DNA of 64,000 nt from Spirochaetota bacterium (GTDB lineage Bacteria; Spirochaetota; UBA12135; COTS27; JAFLEE01), in contig JAFLEE010000005.1 of NCBI GenBank assembly GCA_017302015.1, forward strand, positions 52,657 through 116,656, read 5' to 3'. The position numbers and the translations under genes are program-made. Shown here in pieces: positions 1-8,883 of the stretch. The first letter of the stretch is position 1. Each line of letters opens with the position of its first letter. A model generated the notes under the pieces. That model was given only the letters and a program-made list of their open reading frames with translations. It did no database searches and was not told the DNA's origin.

Positions 1-2325
1 GAGACCCTCTCGACCCTGGATGGACGCGAAAAGATCACGGTCTACCTCCAGGCATCGGCCAGCGCCCGCCTCCTGGAACTCTCGGGGAAGGTGCGCCGAG
101 AACTCGAGAGTTTCCGCATAAGCGCTTCCCTCGGCGCGCCCCTCGAGACCGAGGTCCTCTTCGACGCCTCCCGGGGGATCCGCGGGGCCCTGTGGGCCCT
201 CGCGCGGACGCTCCTGGAAGCCGCCGCGGCGGCCTCCCTGTTCCTCTTCCTCTTCACCCGGCGAGGGCAACCCTGGGCCCTCGCCCTCCTGACCCTCCCG
301 GCCTCCATCCTGCCCGTTTTCTTCTTCTTCCAGTTGAGCCAGGTCGGGCTCAACGTGGTCTCCCTCTCCGGCCTCGGCCTCTGCGCGGGCATGGCCCTGG
401 ACGCCAATATCGTCGTGCTCTCCATGCTCTCCCGGATCGAACCGGGCAGGCGCGCCGTCGTGCGCGCCCTCGAGAAGGCGGCGGGGCCGCTTACGGTCTC
501 CATCGCCTGCGCGCTCATCATCTTCCTCCCCCTCCTGGCCATGCGCGAGAACGCCTCGGCGGTCTTCCGCGACCTCGCGCTGGCCATCGTCTTCAGCCTC
601 GCCCTCTCGCTGCTCTTCGCGTTCCTGCTCACGCCCACCCTCTGGCTCGCCCGCCGCCGCGCGGCCCCGGGGGGCGCGCCATCCCCCGCCGAACCCGTGC
701 CGATCTGGCTGCGTCCGCCTCCGCTGCGGGATGGAAGGCGCCTCGCCCGCCTGCGGGAGCGCATCGACCGCTTCGAGGCGGCGGCGGTCGACTGGATCCT
801 AAGCCTGCCGAAGCGGCGCTTCATGGTCGCCGGCGCCGCGGTCCTCCTCATCCTCCTGGCCCTCGCCCTCTTCCCGTTCCTCTCCCGCGAGAGCGCCCCG
901 ATCGGAACCGGGGGCGAACTCTTGGCTTACCTGGAATTGCCGCCGGGCACGACCCTGCAGCGGTGCCGAACGCTCTCCGGCGAGGCCGAAGCCCTCCTGC
1001 GGTCCAGCGGCGGGCCGCGCCTGGGGACGATCCAGGCCCGGGTCGAGACGGGCCGCGTCTCCTACGTCATCGCCTTCTCCAACGCCTCGGCCCGGGAACG
1101 GCGGCGCATCGCCTCGGACCTGCGCCGGAAGGTCCGCACCCTGGGGGAAGGCTTCGTCCACTTCGAGGAGAGCCGCGCCGCGGGGGACGGGGACGCATCC
1201 CTCACCCTCGACGTGCTCGCCGACGATGCGGAGGGGGTGCGCGCCTTGGCCGCCCGCCTGGGCTCGGAAATCTCGCGCCTCCCCGAGGCGGAGGAGGTGC
1301 TCCTCCATTTCCGGGAAGGGAGGCCCTCCTGGATCCTCCGCCCGGACCGGAGCGCCATGGCCCTTTGGGATCTCACCCCCGAGGATGCGGGGCGCCTCCT
1401 TCGGGATTGCCTCTACGGCCCCGTGGCCATCAAGTACCTGGAGGCCAAACGCGAGGTGGACGTGCGGGTGCGCCTCGAGGGCCGGGAGGTGGGGGATCTC
1501 GCCTCCCTCCTGTCCATGCCGGTCCTGCGCACCAACGGGCCCCCGCTCCCCCTCCTTTCGTTCTTCCAATCCGAGAAATCATCGGAGGCCTCCAAGATCT
1601 GGCGCAAGAACAAGAAGTACCTCGCGAGCCTCTCAGTCCGCCCGAAGGGCGCTTCCGGCGCGGATCTCGGGCCCCGCATCGAGGCCGTGTGGAAGGGCCT
1701 GCCCCGGGAAGCGGGGACGAGGCTCGAATGGGGCGGCGAAACGAGGTCGCGGGCCCTCGCCCGGGAGGAATTGGCCACGGGGGTGCTGCTTTCCGCCCTC
1801 CTCATCTTCATGCTGCTCGCGAGCCTCTTCCAATCGCTGCGCCTGCCGCTCCAGGTGCTGTGCGTGGTCCCCATCGCCCTGGCGGGGAGCGTCGTCGCGC
1901 TTTTCGCGCTGCGCATCCCCCTCGATCTTCCCGTCTACCTGGGATGGATGATCCTCTGCGGGCTTTCGGTGAACGGGGCCCTCCTGCTGCTGGATGCCAT
2001 CCGCTCGGCCCGGGCTCGAGGCCTTTCGGGAGAGGCGGCCGTTCGCCAAGGCCTCGGCCTCCGTCTCCGCAGCGCCGCCATGACCACGGGCGCCACCCTC
2101 GCCGGGCTCCTCCCCATGTTCTTTTTTTCCCAGGCGGGGGGGGAGTGGATCCGAAGCCTCGCCATCACCGTGTTCTGGGGGATGGCGTGGGGCTTCGCGG
2201 CGACGATCACGCTCATTCCCCTCTTCCACCTCGAGGGTCCCCCCCAGATCGCGGCCGCGCCCGGAGAGAAGGCCAACCGCCTCGACCGGGTCTGGGAAAC
2301 CTTCGCGAGGTGGATGCGGCGCTAG
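1..2325 (+). CDS. RND-family efflux/export permease, 5' end cut by window
   Basis: The frame is open from base 1, so the start lies outside the window and 774 residues are visible, against roughly 1000-1050 for the AcrB/CzcA family. Seen: a first membrane block (about residues 60-215) containing the TM4-type motif GMALDANIVVL near residue 134, a periplasmic stretch (about 300-560), and a second membrane block (about 575-765) with the usual internal duplication. The family exports solutes from the periplasm or inner membrane by proton antiport. The TM4 motif keeps one Asp where drug pumps usually carry two adjacent Asp, so proton coupling or substrate class may differ. Its TAG stop overlaps the stop of the convergent next gene in the tetramer CTAG. 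The substrate cannot be told from sequence. Confidence 0.88.
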   Translation, partial: ETLSTLDGREKITVYLQASASARLLELSGKVRRELESFRISASLGAPLETEVLFDASRGIRGALWALARTLLEAAAAASLFLFLFTRRGQPWALALLTLPASILPVFFFFQLSQVGLNVVSLSGLGLCAGMALDANIVVLSMLSRIEPGRRAVVRALEKAAGPLTVSIACALIIFLPLLAMRENASAVFRDLALAIVFSLALSLLFAFLLTPTLWLARRRAAPGGAPSPAEPVPIWLRPPPLRDGRRLARLRERIDRFEAAAVDWILSLPKRRFMVAGAAVLLILLALALFPFLSRESAPIGTGGELLAYLELPPGTTLQRCRTLSGEAEALLRSSGGPRLGTIQARVETGRVSYVIAFSNASARERRRIASDLRRKVRTLGEGFVHFEESRAAGDGDASLTLDVLADDAEGVRALAARLGSEISRLPEAEEVLLHFREGRPSWILRPDRSAMALWDLTPEDAGRLLRDCLYGPVAIKYLEAKREVDVRVRLEGREVGDLASLLSMPVLRTNGPPLPLLSFFQSEKSSEASKIWRKNKKYLASLSVRPKGASGADLGPRIEAVWKGLPREAGTRLEWGGETRSRALAREELATGVLLSALLIFMLLASLFQSLRLPLQVLCVVPIALAGSVVALFALRIPLDLPVYLGWMILCGLSVNGALLLLDAIRSARARGLSGEAAVRQGLGLRLRSAAMTTGATLAGLLPMFFFSQAGGEWIRSLAITVFWGMAWGFAATITLIPLFHLEGPPQIAAAPGEKANRLDRVWETFARWMRR

Positions 2326-2645
2326 AGGGTGCGGCGCGTGGGGTCGGCGGCGAGGTGCGCCTTGTATTTCCCGTCCAGGTGGTTCCAGATGAACGCGCCA
2401 TAACCCGTGCCGAGCGCGGCGCACGAAGCGGCGAGGATGAGGAGGCTTTTCCCATGCAAGAACACGGCGGGCAGGGCGGCGCACAAGACCAGGGCCGAAA
2501 CGGCGAATAGGATCGCCCCCACCACGGCCGTGCCGCGGAACAGGATGAAGCGGGCCCGGCCCCCGGCGCGGATGGCTTCCCAATGCCCGACCTGCTCCGG
2601 TGTCATCGCCACGGCGAGCAGCTCTTTCGCGTTCTTGGGCTTCAT
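2322..2645 (-). CDS. small two-helix membrane protein, unknown function
   Basis: A 107-residue protein. It starts with a soluble segment of about 35 residues, then two hydrophobic helices (about 37-62 and 67-87), then a polar tail ending in TRRTL. A GAGGA Shine-Dalgarno sits 6 bases before the ATG. It converges on the RND gene and the two stop codons share CTAG. I do not recognise the family. Length, ribosome site and coding character support a real gene, but no function can be inferred. Confidence 0.6.
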   Translation of the reverse strand: MKPKNAKELLAVAMTPEQVGHWEAIRAGGRARFILFRGTAVVGAILFAVSALVLCAALPAVFLHGKSLLILAASCAALGTGYGAFIWNHLDGKYKAHLAADPTRRTL

Positions 2646-2705
2646 GGGGATCCTCTTCGTTCCGGCGGCCGCGTGCTTGTCAGCGAATGGAATCGATGGC
2701 GCAAA

Positions 2706-3368
2706 TCATGTTCCCCGGCCTGTAGGCCGGATTTTATCCGAGACCGCCTGCAGGGCGTCCAAGTCTCCCCCGACGATGAGGGGAAGGTGCTCGGTGACCG
2801 CGGCGATGGGCCAATCCCACCAGGCGATCGCCTCGAGGCGTGCGACCTCCTCCGGGGCGAAGCGGGAGCGGAGTTTTACCGCCGGGTTGCCGCCCCAGAT
2901 CTCGTAGGGGGGGATCGCCTTCACCACCGTCGAGCGGGAGGCCACGATGGCCCCGTTCCCGATGCGCACGCCGGGCATGATCAGGGCCTCGTAACCGATC
3001 CACACGTCGTTGCCGACGACGGTGTCCCCACGCATCGGCAGGTCGGCCATGGCCGGCTGGACCTTCTCCCAGCCGTTGCCGAAGATCGAGAACGGGAAGG
3101 TCGAGAGCCCCGACATCTTGTGGTTCGCCCCGTTCATGATGAAGCGCACCCCCCGGGCCAGGGCGCAGAATTTCCCGAGGATGAGCTTGTCGCCGACGAA
3201 CGGGTAGTGGTAGAGCACCAGGCGCTCGAAATTCTCGGAATCATCCGGATCGTCGTAATAGGTGTAGTCGCCGATGACGATATTCGGGTTCTTGACCGTG
3301 TTCTTGATGAAGCAGACCTGGGGAAAGCCCGCCATCGGGTGCTTCTCTCGGGGATCGGGGCCGTTCAT
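2706..3368 (-). CDS. Vat-like streptogramin A / xenobiotic O-acetyltransferase
   Basis: A 220-residue left-handed beta-helix acetyltransferase of the Vat/CatB xenobiotic family, close to the usual 205-220 length. Seen: the family block NGANHKMSG with the catalytic His at residue 83, FGNGWE, GDTVVGNDVWIG, hexapeptide repeats (IGNGAIVASRS) and GGNPA. Known Vat enzymes transfer acetyl from acetyl-CoA to the hydroxyl of streptogramin A. Start choice: AAGGAG lies 7 bases before this ATG, and the ATG overlaps the upstream stop as ATGA, so translation is probably coupled to the FosA-like gene. A longer in-frame start upstream would run through that gene and is rejected. The exact substrate is an inference; other acceptors are possible. 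Confidence 0.85.
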   Translation of the reverse strand: MNGPDPREKHPMAGFPQVCFIKNTVKNPNIVIGDYTYYDDPDDSENFERLVLYHYPFVGDKLILGKFCALARGVRFIMNGANHKMSGLSTFPFSIFGNGWEKVQPAMADLPMRGDTVVGNDVWIGYEALIMPGVRIGNGAIVASRSTVVKAIPPYEIWGGNPAVKLRSRFAPEEVARLEAIAWWDWPIAAVTEHLPLIVGGDLDALQAVSDKIRPTGRGT

Positions 3369-3850
3369 GCTCGCTCCTTCTTGCCTTCGGAACGCCCCAG
3401 GGCGCCGGGGAAAAGGCGCGCGCGCCCCTCGGGGTGTTTTCGGATGTGGGCGAGCCGGCGGCGCAGATCGGAACGGTGGAGTTCCAGCCGGTTGCCGCTC
3501 GGGTCGCAAAAATAGGTCGAGTCGCCCTCCGTTTGGTTCGATTGCCAAAGTTCCGCCCCCGAGCCGCGGATCTTCGCGGCGAGGCTCCGATAAGCCCGGG
3601 GCCCGGCCGAGAAGGCCACGTGGGAATAGGCGGTGGCGGGGCGGGCCGTCGCCTCAAGGACGAACGCGATCCACACGCCGCCGAGGAGCACATAGGCGCT
3701 GCGGTCGGAGACCATCACCGGTGTGGCCCCGAGCACCTCCCGGTAGAACCGGAACACGGGCCCGAGTTCCTTCACCGAGAAGGTGATATGGTTGATTCCC
3801 GTGATGCCTTCCGTCTTGACAGCCGTTTTTCGCCCGGGTACCCGCTTCAT
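3365..3850 (-). CDS. FosA-like fosfomycin thiol transferase (VOC fold)
   Basis: A 161-residue glyoxalase-fold protein. Residues matching the FosA metal site are His21, His77 and Glu123. The potassium-loop motif TEGDSTYF (107-114) and the downstream DLRRRL resemble FosA rather than FosX. FosA adds a thiol, usually glutathione, to the epoxide of fosfomycin with Mn2+ and K+. It carries about 14 extra N-terminal residues and a basic C-terminal tail of some 25 residues beyond the core. AGGAGG lies 7 bases before the ATG. It begins 21 bases after the large secreted protein gene and overlaps the vat-like gene by 4 bases. The thiol donor and real activity are inferred; a FosB- or FosX-like role is the alternative. 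Confidence 0.82.
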   Translation of the reverse strand: MKRVPGRKTAVKTEGITGINHITFSVKELGPVFRFYREVLGATPVMVSDRSAYVLLGGVWIAFVLEATARPATAYSHVAFSAGPRAYRSLAAKIRGSGAELWQSNQTEGDSTYFCDPSGNRLELHRSDLRRRLAHIRKHPEGRARLFPGALGRSEGKKERA

Positions 3851-3871
3851 GCACGACCTCCTGGCGGCGCC

Positions 3872-6800
3872 CTATCGCCCGCCCACCCGAAGCACCCGCA
3901 CCCCATCCCCCTCGATTCTCCCCTCCATCCGCTCCCCGAGGGCGGGAATTTCCCCCGCGGTTCCATCGGAAGAGGCCCAGGCAGCGCGTCGCGGCCCGGG
4001 GAACGGAGGAAGGGGAAGGGAAAAATCCGCGGGGAGGCTCCCTTCGTTCCAGAGGGCGAGGTGGAAGGCGCCGCCATCGGGCGCTCCCATCCACGAGACC
4101 CCCGTGGCCAGGCGCCCCCGGCGCACCGAGGCCACGCTGCGGCGGAAGGCGTCGCCCTCCCCAGCGAGCCCGAGGGCGATGCCAACGCGCAGGCGCTCGC
4201 CGCGCTTCCAGGTTTTCGCCGCGCCCACGAGGGCGAGTTCGACGGGCAGATTGTGGGCGGTCAAGAGCCAAACGCCCTCGCGCTGATTCGTCGTGCTCCG
4301 CGCCACGAGGGCCGAGGAAAGATCCCGCGACCAGCCCCATCCCCGGGACGCATCGAAGGCTTCGCCGGTGAACCGCAGCCGATCGGGAACCGCCGCCGTA
4401 CCCGGGGGGCCGGCTTCGAAGAGCCTGGTTTCTTTTCCGTTGGATTGGCCCACCCAAAGGGAACGGCAGGCCCACGCATGGAGCCCCCCGGCGGTGAAGA
4501 GGATTTCCATCTCGCCGCCGGGGTGGCGCACGGCGAGGGTGGCGTTGGTGAACCCGCCCATGGCGCAGATCAGCGGCTCGCTGCTCACGCCGCCGCAGGA
4601 GATCCGCATGCCGGGGCTCGGGATTCCGCGGGACGGATCGCCGCATTTGGCCCGGATGAGGTACTCCCCCGGGGGGAGTCGAAGGCGGAAGGCATCGCCA
4701 TAGGCTCCCGGCGAGAGTTCAGCCTTCCAGGCGCCCTGGGCATCGAGGAGCGCGAGGCCGAGCGTACCGAAGCGGTAGATCCCGTCGGCGCCCGCGTTCG
4801 TTGCCTCGAGGATCCTCTCCCGAAGTTCCATGGGGAGGCGCAATCTGGGCCCGGAACCCGCGGCCTCGTCGCGGCAAATAAACTCCACTTGGCCGAGGAA
4901 GAGGCCGCCGCTGGCCATCCAAGTTTGGGCCACAGAAAAGGGGCCCACGACGCCGCGAAAGACGGGGCCGGGATCCCAAGCCCCCGAGCCGAACTCGGGT
5001 GGCAGCGCACGTCCTTCCGGGGCGGCGACAAGTTCCCCTCGGCTATGCTGGGCCATGAGGCGGCCTTCGAGAGAGGCTTGGCGTTGGAGAACCGCGGGGA
5101 GCGCGGGGCGTTCGAACGGCACGCGGGCCTCGCTGGCCGACGGCGCGGATTCGGCGAAGATCCCCTTGAGCATCCCACGCCAGGGACCATTGGGCCAATC
5201 CACGTGGACCGCGGTGAGCAACGTCGGGGTGGGCGCGTCAGATCCCGTTAGGTGGATGGTGAGCCCGTCGCGGCGGAAGAGGAGGCCCCCGGTGTCGGGG
5301 TTGGGCTCGAAGAAGCGCGAGGGGATGGCCTCGCATTCTTTTATAGAAGGAATCCAACAAAGGACATCGGCATCGACGATGCCGAGGGGCTGCTCCCCGG
5401 TGAGCCTTTCATCGAAACGTTGGCGCCAGCGCCCATCTCCCAGAGAAGCGAGAAAGGCGGCGGGGGCCGCCATACTGGTCGCGAAGCGCTCCCCGGGCAG
5501 GATCCGGGTCAGGCCGGATTCTGAAAGCCCGCCGGGATACGCGTAGGCTTCCACCCAGCCCGCGGCCGCCATGAGCGCTTTCTGGACGCCCGCGTCCTTC
5601 GTCACGGCGAGGAGGCGCATCGACCACAGGACGGTCTGTTCCTGGAGGGCGGGCACCTGGGGCAGGCCGCTGACCGCATCGAAGGCGCCGCTGGGGCGTT
5701 GGCAGGCCCGGCACATCTCGAGGTACTGGGCTAGCCCATCGCGCGTCCATGCCTCGCGACCGAGGAGTTTTCCGGCAACCGAAAGGAAGGCCGCATAGGA
5801 GGCGTCGAGGGCGGGGTAGGAGGAAGCCAGGGCTTCGCCGAAGGCTTCGGATCCCCGGTCCATGGCGTAGCACTCCCGGCTGAAATGGGCCGCCCGGGCG
5901 AACGCGGCGGCGAATCGGGCGCGCGTGGATTCATCAAGGCCCGCTTCGATCCAGACAAAGGCCTCCAGCGACGCCTGCGCGAGATCCATGGTTTGCGCCG
6001 CGGATCTTCGGAAGAGGCGACCGCTGGGTTCCTGGTTGGAGACCAGGTAGACCAAGCCCCGCCTCGCCCCTTCCGTGAACGCTTCGCGCCGGGGCGCGGC
6101 GGTTTCGGGGAGCGCGCCGAGGATCGCCAAGAGCCTGAGATTCTCGCCCAAGCCCGACGGGAACGCTCCGTTTTTCTCTTGGGTGGCGAGGAGCGCTTCG
6201 CCCCGCTGGGCCAGGCTGGCGTGGAGTTTCTTGAAGAGCGGCAGGTCGATGCGCCGGGAAGCATCGAGGAGGAGCGCCCACGTGTGCCGCAGGGCGGCGG
6301 CCCGTCCCCCGATTTTCCCCATTTCGGAGAAGTCGGGATCGGGATCCGCGGCGCCCCCGAGTTCCTCGAGTTTGAGCTCGCTCATGCGGACCTGGCCGCC
6401 TTTCCCCGCAAGGCGCAGGAAGATCTGGGCATTGGACTTCGAGTCGCGGAAAGTCTCGAAGCGGAACTCCGCGCGAATCGGCGCACTCCCGTTGGTGAGC
6501 GCCTGGCGGATCGGGAATAGGAAGCGGGGCCCCCCATCCAGCGCGACGCCCCAAACCAGGCCCCGACCCCGGGACGCGGGAATCACGGCCCCGCGAACCT
6601 GGCCACTGAGCCGGTAGCGCGCCATGGGCTTCACGGAAATCGGGCGCCCGACCGAAGCCCCTTCGGTCTCGGAAGGACTTTGTAGAAGGAGCGATCCCCC
6701 CTCCGCCTGGGCAAGGGCGCCCCGGGTGGATTCGGCGCGCCACGCCGTACTCGGGGCATTGAGTTCAACCTCCGCCGCAGGGGCGCTGATGACGAGGGCC

Positions 6801-6877
6801 ACCGCCGCCGCGAGGACGGCCGGCGCCCGCCCGATAAGGCGGCCCGCGAGTTTGAGAGAACGGCGAGGGGAGATCAT
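3872..6877 (-). CDS. large secreted protein, probable alpha/alpha-toroid carbohydrate enzyme
   Basis: 1001 residues from the chosen ATG. A signal peptide (basic MISPRRSLK start, then an Ala/Leu-rich core ending AAPAAE) is followed by a jelly-roll-like region (about 40-180). A helical repeat region (about 200-500, with paired WALLLDASRRID-type helices) resembles polysaccharide lyase or heparinase-like toroids, and beta-rich domains follow to the C-terminus. No catalytic motif could be assigned. Start choice: GGAGG sits 5 bases before this ATG, while the longer frame (to 6946) lacks a site and would run into the terminator and promoter. It is first in a transcript that continues into the FosA-like gene 21 bases on. 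It could be a lyase or hydrolase; the family is not recognised. Confidence 0.72.
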   Translation of the reverse strand: MISPRRSLKLAGRLIGRAPAVLAAAVALVISAPAAEVELNAPSTAWRAESTRGALAQAEGGSLLLQSPSETEGASVGRPISVKPMARYRLSGQVRGAVIPASRGRGLVWGVALDGGPRFLFPIRQALTNGSAPIRAEFRFETFRDSKSNAQIFLRLAGKGGQVRMSELKLEELGGAADPDPDFSEMGKIGGRAAALRHTWALLLDASRRIDLPLFKKLHASLAQRGEALLATQEKNGAFPSGLGENLRLLAILGALPETAAPRREAFTEGARRGLVYLVSNQEPSGRLFRRSAAQTMDLAQASLEAFVWIEAGLDESTRARFAAAFARAAHFSRECYAMDRGSEAFGEALASSYPALDASYAAFLSVAGKLLGREAWTRDGLAQYLEMCRACQRPSGAFDAVSGLPQVPALQEQTVLWSMRLLAVTKDAGVQKALMAAAGWVEAYAYPGGLSESGLTRILPGERFATSMAAPAAFLASLGDGRWRQRFDERLTGEQPLGIVDADVLCWIPSIKECEAIPSRFFEPNPDTGGLLFRRDGLTIHLTGSDAPTPTLLTAVHVDWPNGPWRGMLKGIFAESAPSASEARVPFERPALPAVLQRQASLEGRLMAQHSRGELVAAPEGRALPPEFGSGAWDPGPVFRGVVGPFSVAQTWMASGGLFLGQVEFICRDEAAGSGPRLRLPMELRERILEATNAGADGIYRFGTLGLALLDAQGAWKAELSPGAYGDAFRLRLPPGEYLIRAKCGDPSRGIPSPGMRISCGGVSSEPLICAMGGFTNATLAVRHPGGEMEILFTAGGLHAWACRSLWVGQSNGKETRLFEAGPPGTAAVPDRLRFTGEAFDASRGWGWSRDLSSALVARSTTNQREGVWLLTAHNLPVELALVGAAKTWKRGERLRVGIALGLAGEGDAFRRSVASVRRGRLATGVSWMGAPDGGAFHLALWNEGSLPADFSLPLPPFPGPRRAAWASSDGTAGEIPALGERMEGRIEGDGVRVLRVGGR

Positions 6878-6917
6878 GGAAGCCTCCCCGGCCTCGGGCG
6901 ACACATCGGGGAGACCA

Positions 6918-6946
6918 ATGATACTAGACAACCCCGACGCGTTCAA
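6918..6946 (-). promoter_or_regulatory. promoter of the secreted-protein/FosA/Vat set
   Basis: Minus-strand -35 TTGAAC (6946-6941), a 17-base spacer and -10 TATCAT (6923-6918). The leader would be about 30 bases before the ATG at 6877. The -35 box is exactly the loop of the hairpin that ends the creD transcript. Confidence 0.55.
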
Positions 6947-6955
6947 GCGTCGGGG
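6932..6955 (-). terminator. hairpin after creD
   Basis: A perfect 9-bp stem (CCCCGACGC / GCGTCGGGG) with a 6-base loop, 28 bases past the creD stop. The following bases read TTGTCT on the minus strand, so the U-tract is weak and termination may be partial. Confidence 0.55.
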
Positions 6956-6982
6956 ACCCCGCGGACGCCCGAACGTCCCCGC

Positions 6983-8401
6983 TCACCCCTTTCCCGCGCC
7001 GTCGGCCCCGAGGCGGTACCAATCGACGCGGCGCGTGAGCATCATGATCGCCGCGAGGATCCCCAGGAGGCCGAGGCTGCCCATGAGGAGCGAATAGTCT
7101 TGGAGTTGGAGCAGCGAGTAGAAGAAGACGTAGAGCAGGGCGAGGATGCCCGTGATGAGGAGCGAGACCCGCGCGCTGGAAAAAATCGCCCGGGTATAGA
7201 GCCCGATGAGCGAGAGGATGGCGGCGCTCCCGATGAGATAGGCCCAGGCGAAACTGAGGTGCTCGCTGATGGAGAGGAGCAGCAGATAGAAGAGGCAGAG
7301 CGCGGCGCCCACGAGGAAGTACTGGATGGGGTGCACCCGCGTCTTTTGGATGACCTCGACGAAGAAATAGGCGAGGAAGGTGAGCAGGATGAGCATGGCG
7401 GCGTACTTGGAGGCGCGCTCGGTCTTCTTGTACTCGTCCACCGGGAGCAGGAACCGCACGCCGAAGGCCCCCGCGGCCTTCTTCGACGCCACGGCCTCGG
7501 CGTCGTCGCCGTAGGAGTATTTCATGCTTTTCAAGGACCGCCCCGCGGCCTGGAAGCGGGCTTTCTGGGCTTCGCCCGTCCATTGCTGGGGATAATTGCG
7601 GTTCAAGTGGAAGACGCGCCATTGGGCCGTGAAGCCCTTGCCGTCGACCGTCCGCTCCGCGGGGAGGAAATCGCCCTCGAAGCCGGGATGGGCCCAGGGC
7701 GAGGAGAGCGAAACCCGGGTCTCCTTCCCGAAGGGCAGGAAGCCCAATTCCCGGGCGCCGTTCAAGTTCACCTTGAAATCGAAATCGACCCCCTTCGTCC
7801 AGGAGAAGGCCACCGGCACGCTGACGCCCGAGGCGAAGAGGTCGTCGGTGGGGATGCCCGGGCGGAACTCGGCCCCGCGGCCGTCGATCTTCAGGGCCAG
7901 GCGGTCGCGGATGCCCTTCATGTCGCTGATGCCGAAGGCGAGATAGGCCTCGTCGACGAGGAAGGCGCCCCGGGGGATGCCCAGGGCCACGAGATCGGGC
8001 GAGGGGAAGCGGCCCTGGAAGGTGAGTTGCGTATTATAGAGGGCCACCACGTAGATGCCGCGGTAGCGCTTCTCCGGCGCCACCGTGCCGCCGATGGCGA
8101 GTTCGTCGGGCAGGAAATAGGCCGTGCGCTTCTCGACCGAAACTTTTCCCTCGCTATTCTTGACCTCCTGGAGATAGGGGATGGCGAGGACGGGTCCGCC
8201 CAAAACCTGGGGCCCGCCCCATTTGGAACTCACCTCGTCTTCGGCCTGGGAGCGCAGCCCCTCCCGCTCCCGCACCAGGTCGCGGATCATGGACGCGGGG
8301 ATGAGGAGGAGGCCGACGATCACCCCCAGCACCGCGATGCGAAGCAGCACCGATTGCTTCACCCAGGCGGAGAAACGGTCCCAGACGTTGGATAATTCCA
8401 T
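6983..8401 (-). CDS. creD: CreD-like inner membrane protein
   Basis: 472 residues, matching the CreD/YjbX family in length and architecture: an N-terminal membrane anchor (about 20-40), the family block REREGLRSQAEDEV, a large extracytoplasmic beta domain (about 60-320), and a C-terminal set of five or six membrane helices (about 330-465). CreD belongs to the CreBC regulon in enterobacteria and affects envelope integrity and colicin tolerance. No creB or creC is nearby. AGGAG lies 5 bases before the ATG. The gene stands alone: the next gene downstream has its own promoter after a hairpin. Confidence 0.9.
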   Translation of the reverse strand: MELSNVWDRFSAWVKQSVLLRIAVLGVIVGLLLIPASMIRDLVREREGLRSQAEDEVSSKWGGPQVLGGPVLAIPYLQEVKNSEGKVSVEKRTAYFLPDELAIGGTVAPEKRYRGIYVVALYNTQLTFQGRFPSPDLVALGIPRGAFLVDEAYLAFGISDMKGIRDRLALKIDGRGAEFRPGIPTDDLFASGVSVPVAFSWTKGVDFDFKVNLNGARELGFLPFGKETRVSLSSPWAHPGFEGDFLPAERTVDGKGFTAQWRVFHLNRNYPQQWTGEAQKARFQAAGRSLKSMKYSYGDDAEAVASKKAAGAFGVRFLLPVDEYKKTERASKYAAMLILLTFLAYFFVEVIQKTRVHPIQYFLVGAALCLFYLLLLSISEHLSFAWAYLIGSAAILSLIGLYTRAIFSSARVSLLITGILALLYVFFYSLLQLQDYSLLMGSLGLLGILAAIMMLTRRVDWYRLGADGAGKG

Positions 8402-8470
8402 GCGCGCTCCTGGAAGGATGCTCGATCATTCCATGAAGGACTTGCGGCGGCGAGGCCCGGGGCTGCGGTT

Positions 8471-8734
8471 TTATTTCCAAGCCACCTGGCATCCGGAACC
8501 GTAGGCGACGGCGTAGACGTCGATGCCGAGGATCGTGATCCGGAAGGTATCCATCGAGGCCTGGATGGCCTCGCAGGCGGCCTTGCGTTGGGTCGCCGAG
8601 CCCCCCGATTCATTCAGGAGGGAGACGCCCGCGGAAACCACCCCATTGCAGGAATCGGAGGCCACGCATTTCTGGCAACCGTAGGTAAAGGCGAGGGCGA
8701 TGACCAGGGCCGCGGCGGAGGCGATTTTAATCAT
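8471..8734 (-). CDS. small Cys-rich lipoprotein, unknown function
   Basis: 87 residues. A hydrophobic signal of about 17 residues ends FTYGC, a plausible but non-ideal lipobox, and the mature part begins CQKCVASDSCN, giving four Cys close together. A minus-strand TAAACT (8745-8740) ends 5 bases before the ATG and no Shine-Dalgarno is visible, so I chose this ATG as a leaderless start over longer frames reaching 9019, whose sequence is arginine-rich and not protein-like. No known family. Confidence 0.6.
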   Translation of the reverse strand: MIKIASAAALVIALAFTYGCQKCVASDSCNGVVSAGVSLLNESGGSATQRKAACEAIQASMDTFRITILGIDVYAVAYGSGCQVAWK

Positions 8735-8739
8735 GGAAC

Positions 8740-8745
8740 AGTTTA
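8740..8745 (-). promoter_or_regulatory. -10 box, leaderless start
   Basis: TAAACT on the minus strand, 5 bases from the lipoprotein ATG. No good -35 was found. Confidence 0.4.
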
Positions 8746-8883
8746 GGGTGATCGGGGGGAATACGCCAGTCTCCGGGGGCGAGGAGCCCATGGGAGGCGG
8801 CCGGGCTCCGCTGGCGCATGCGGGCACATTCCCATCTACGTTTTGGACCGAGCGGGCCGAAACCGGCCCTCGCCCGGGTATCC

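Noticed and set aside
192-2510. Long plus-strand open frame overlapping the RND gene
   Set aside because: Pro/Arg/Gly-rich translation with no family signal; it is a frame shadow of the RND coding sequence in GC-rich DNA.
3434-5251. 605-codon plus-strand frame over the FosA-like and secreted-protein genes
   Set aside because: Composition is that of an antisense shadow; the minus strand has recognised domains and ribosome sites.
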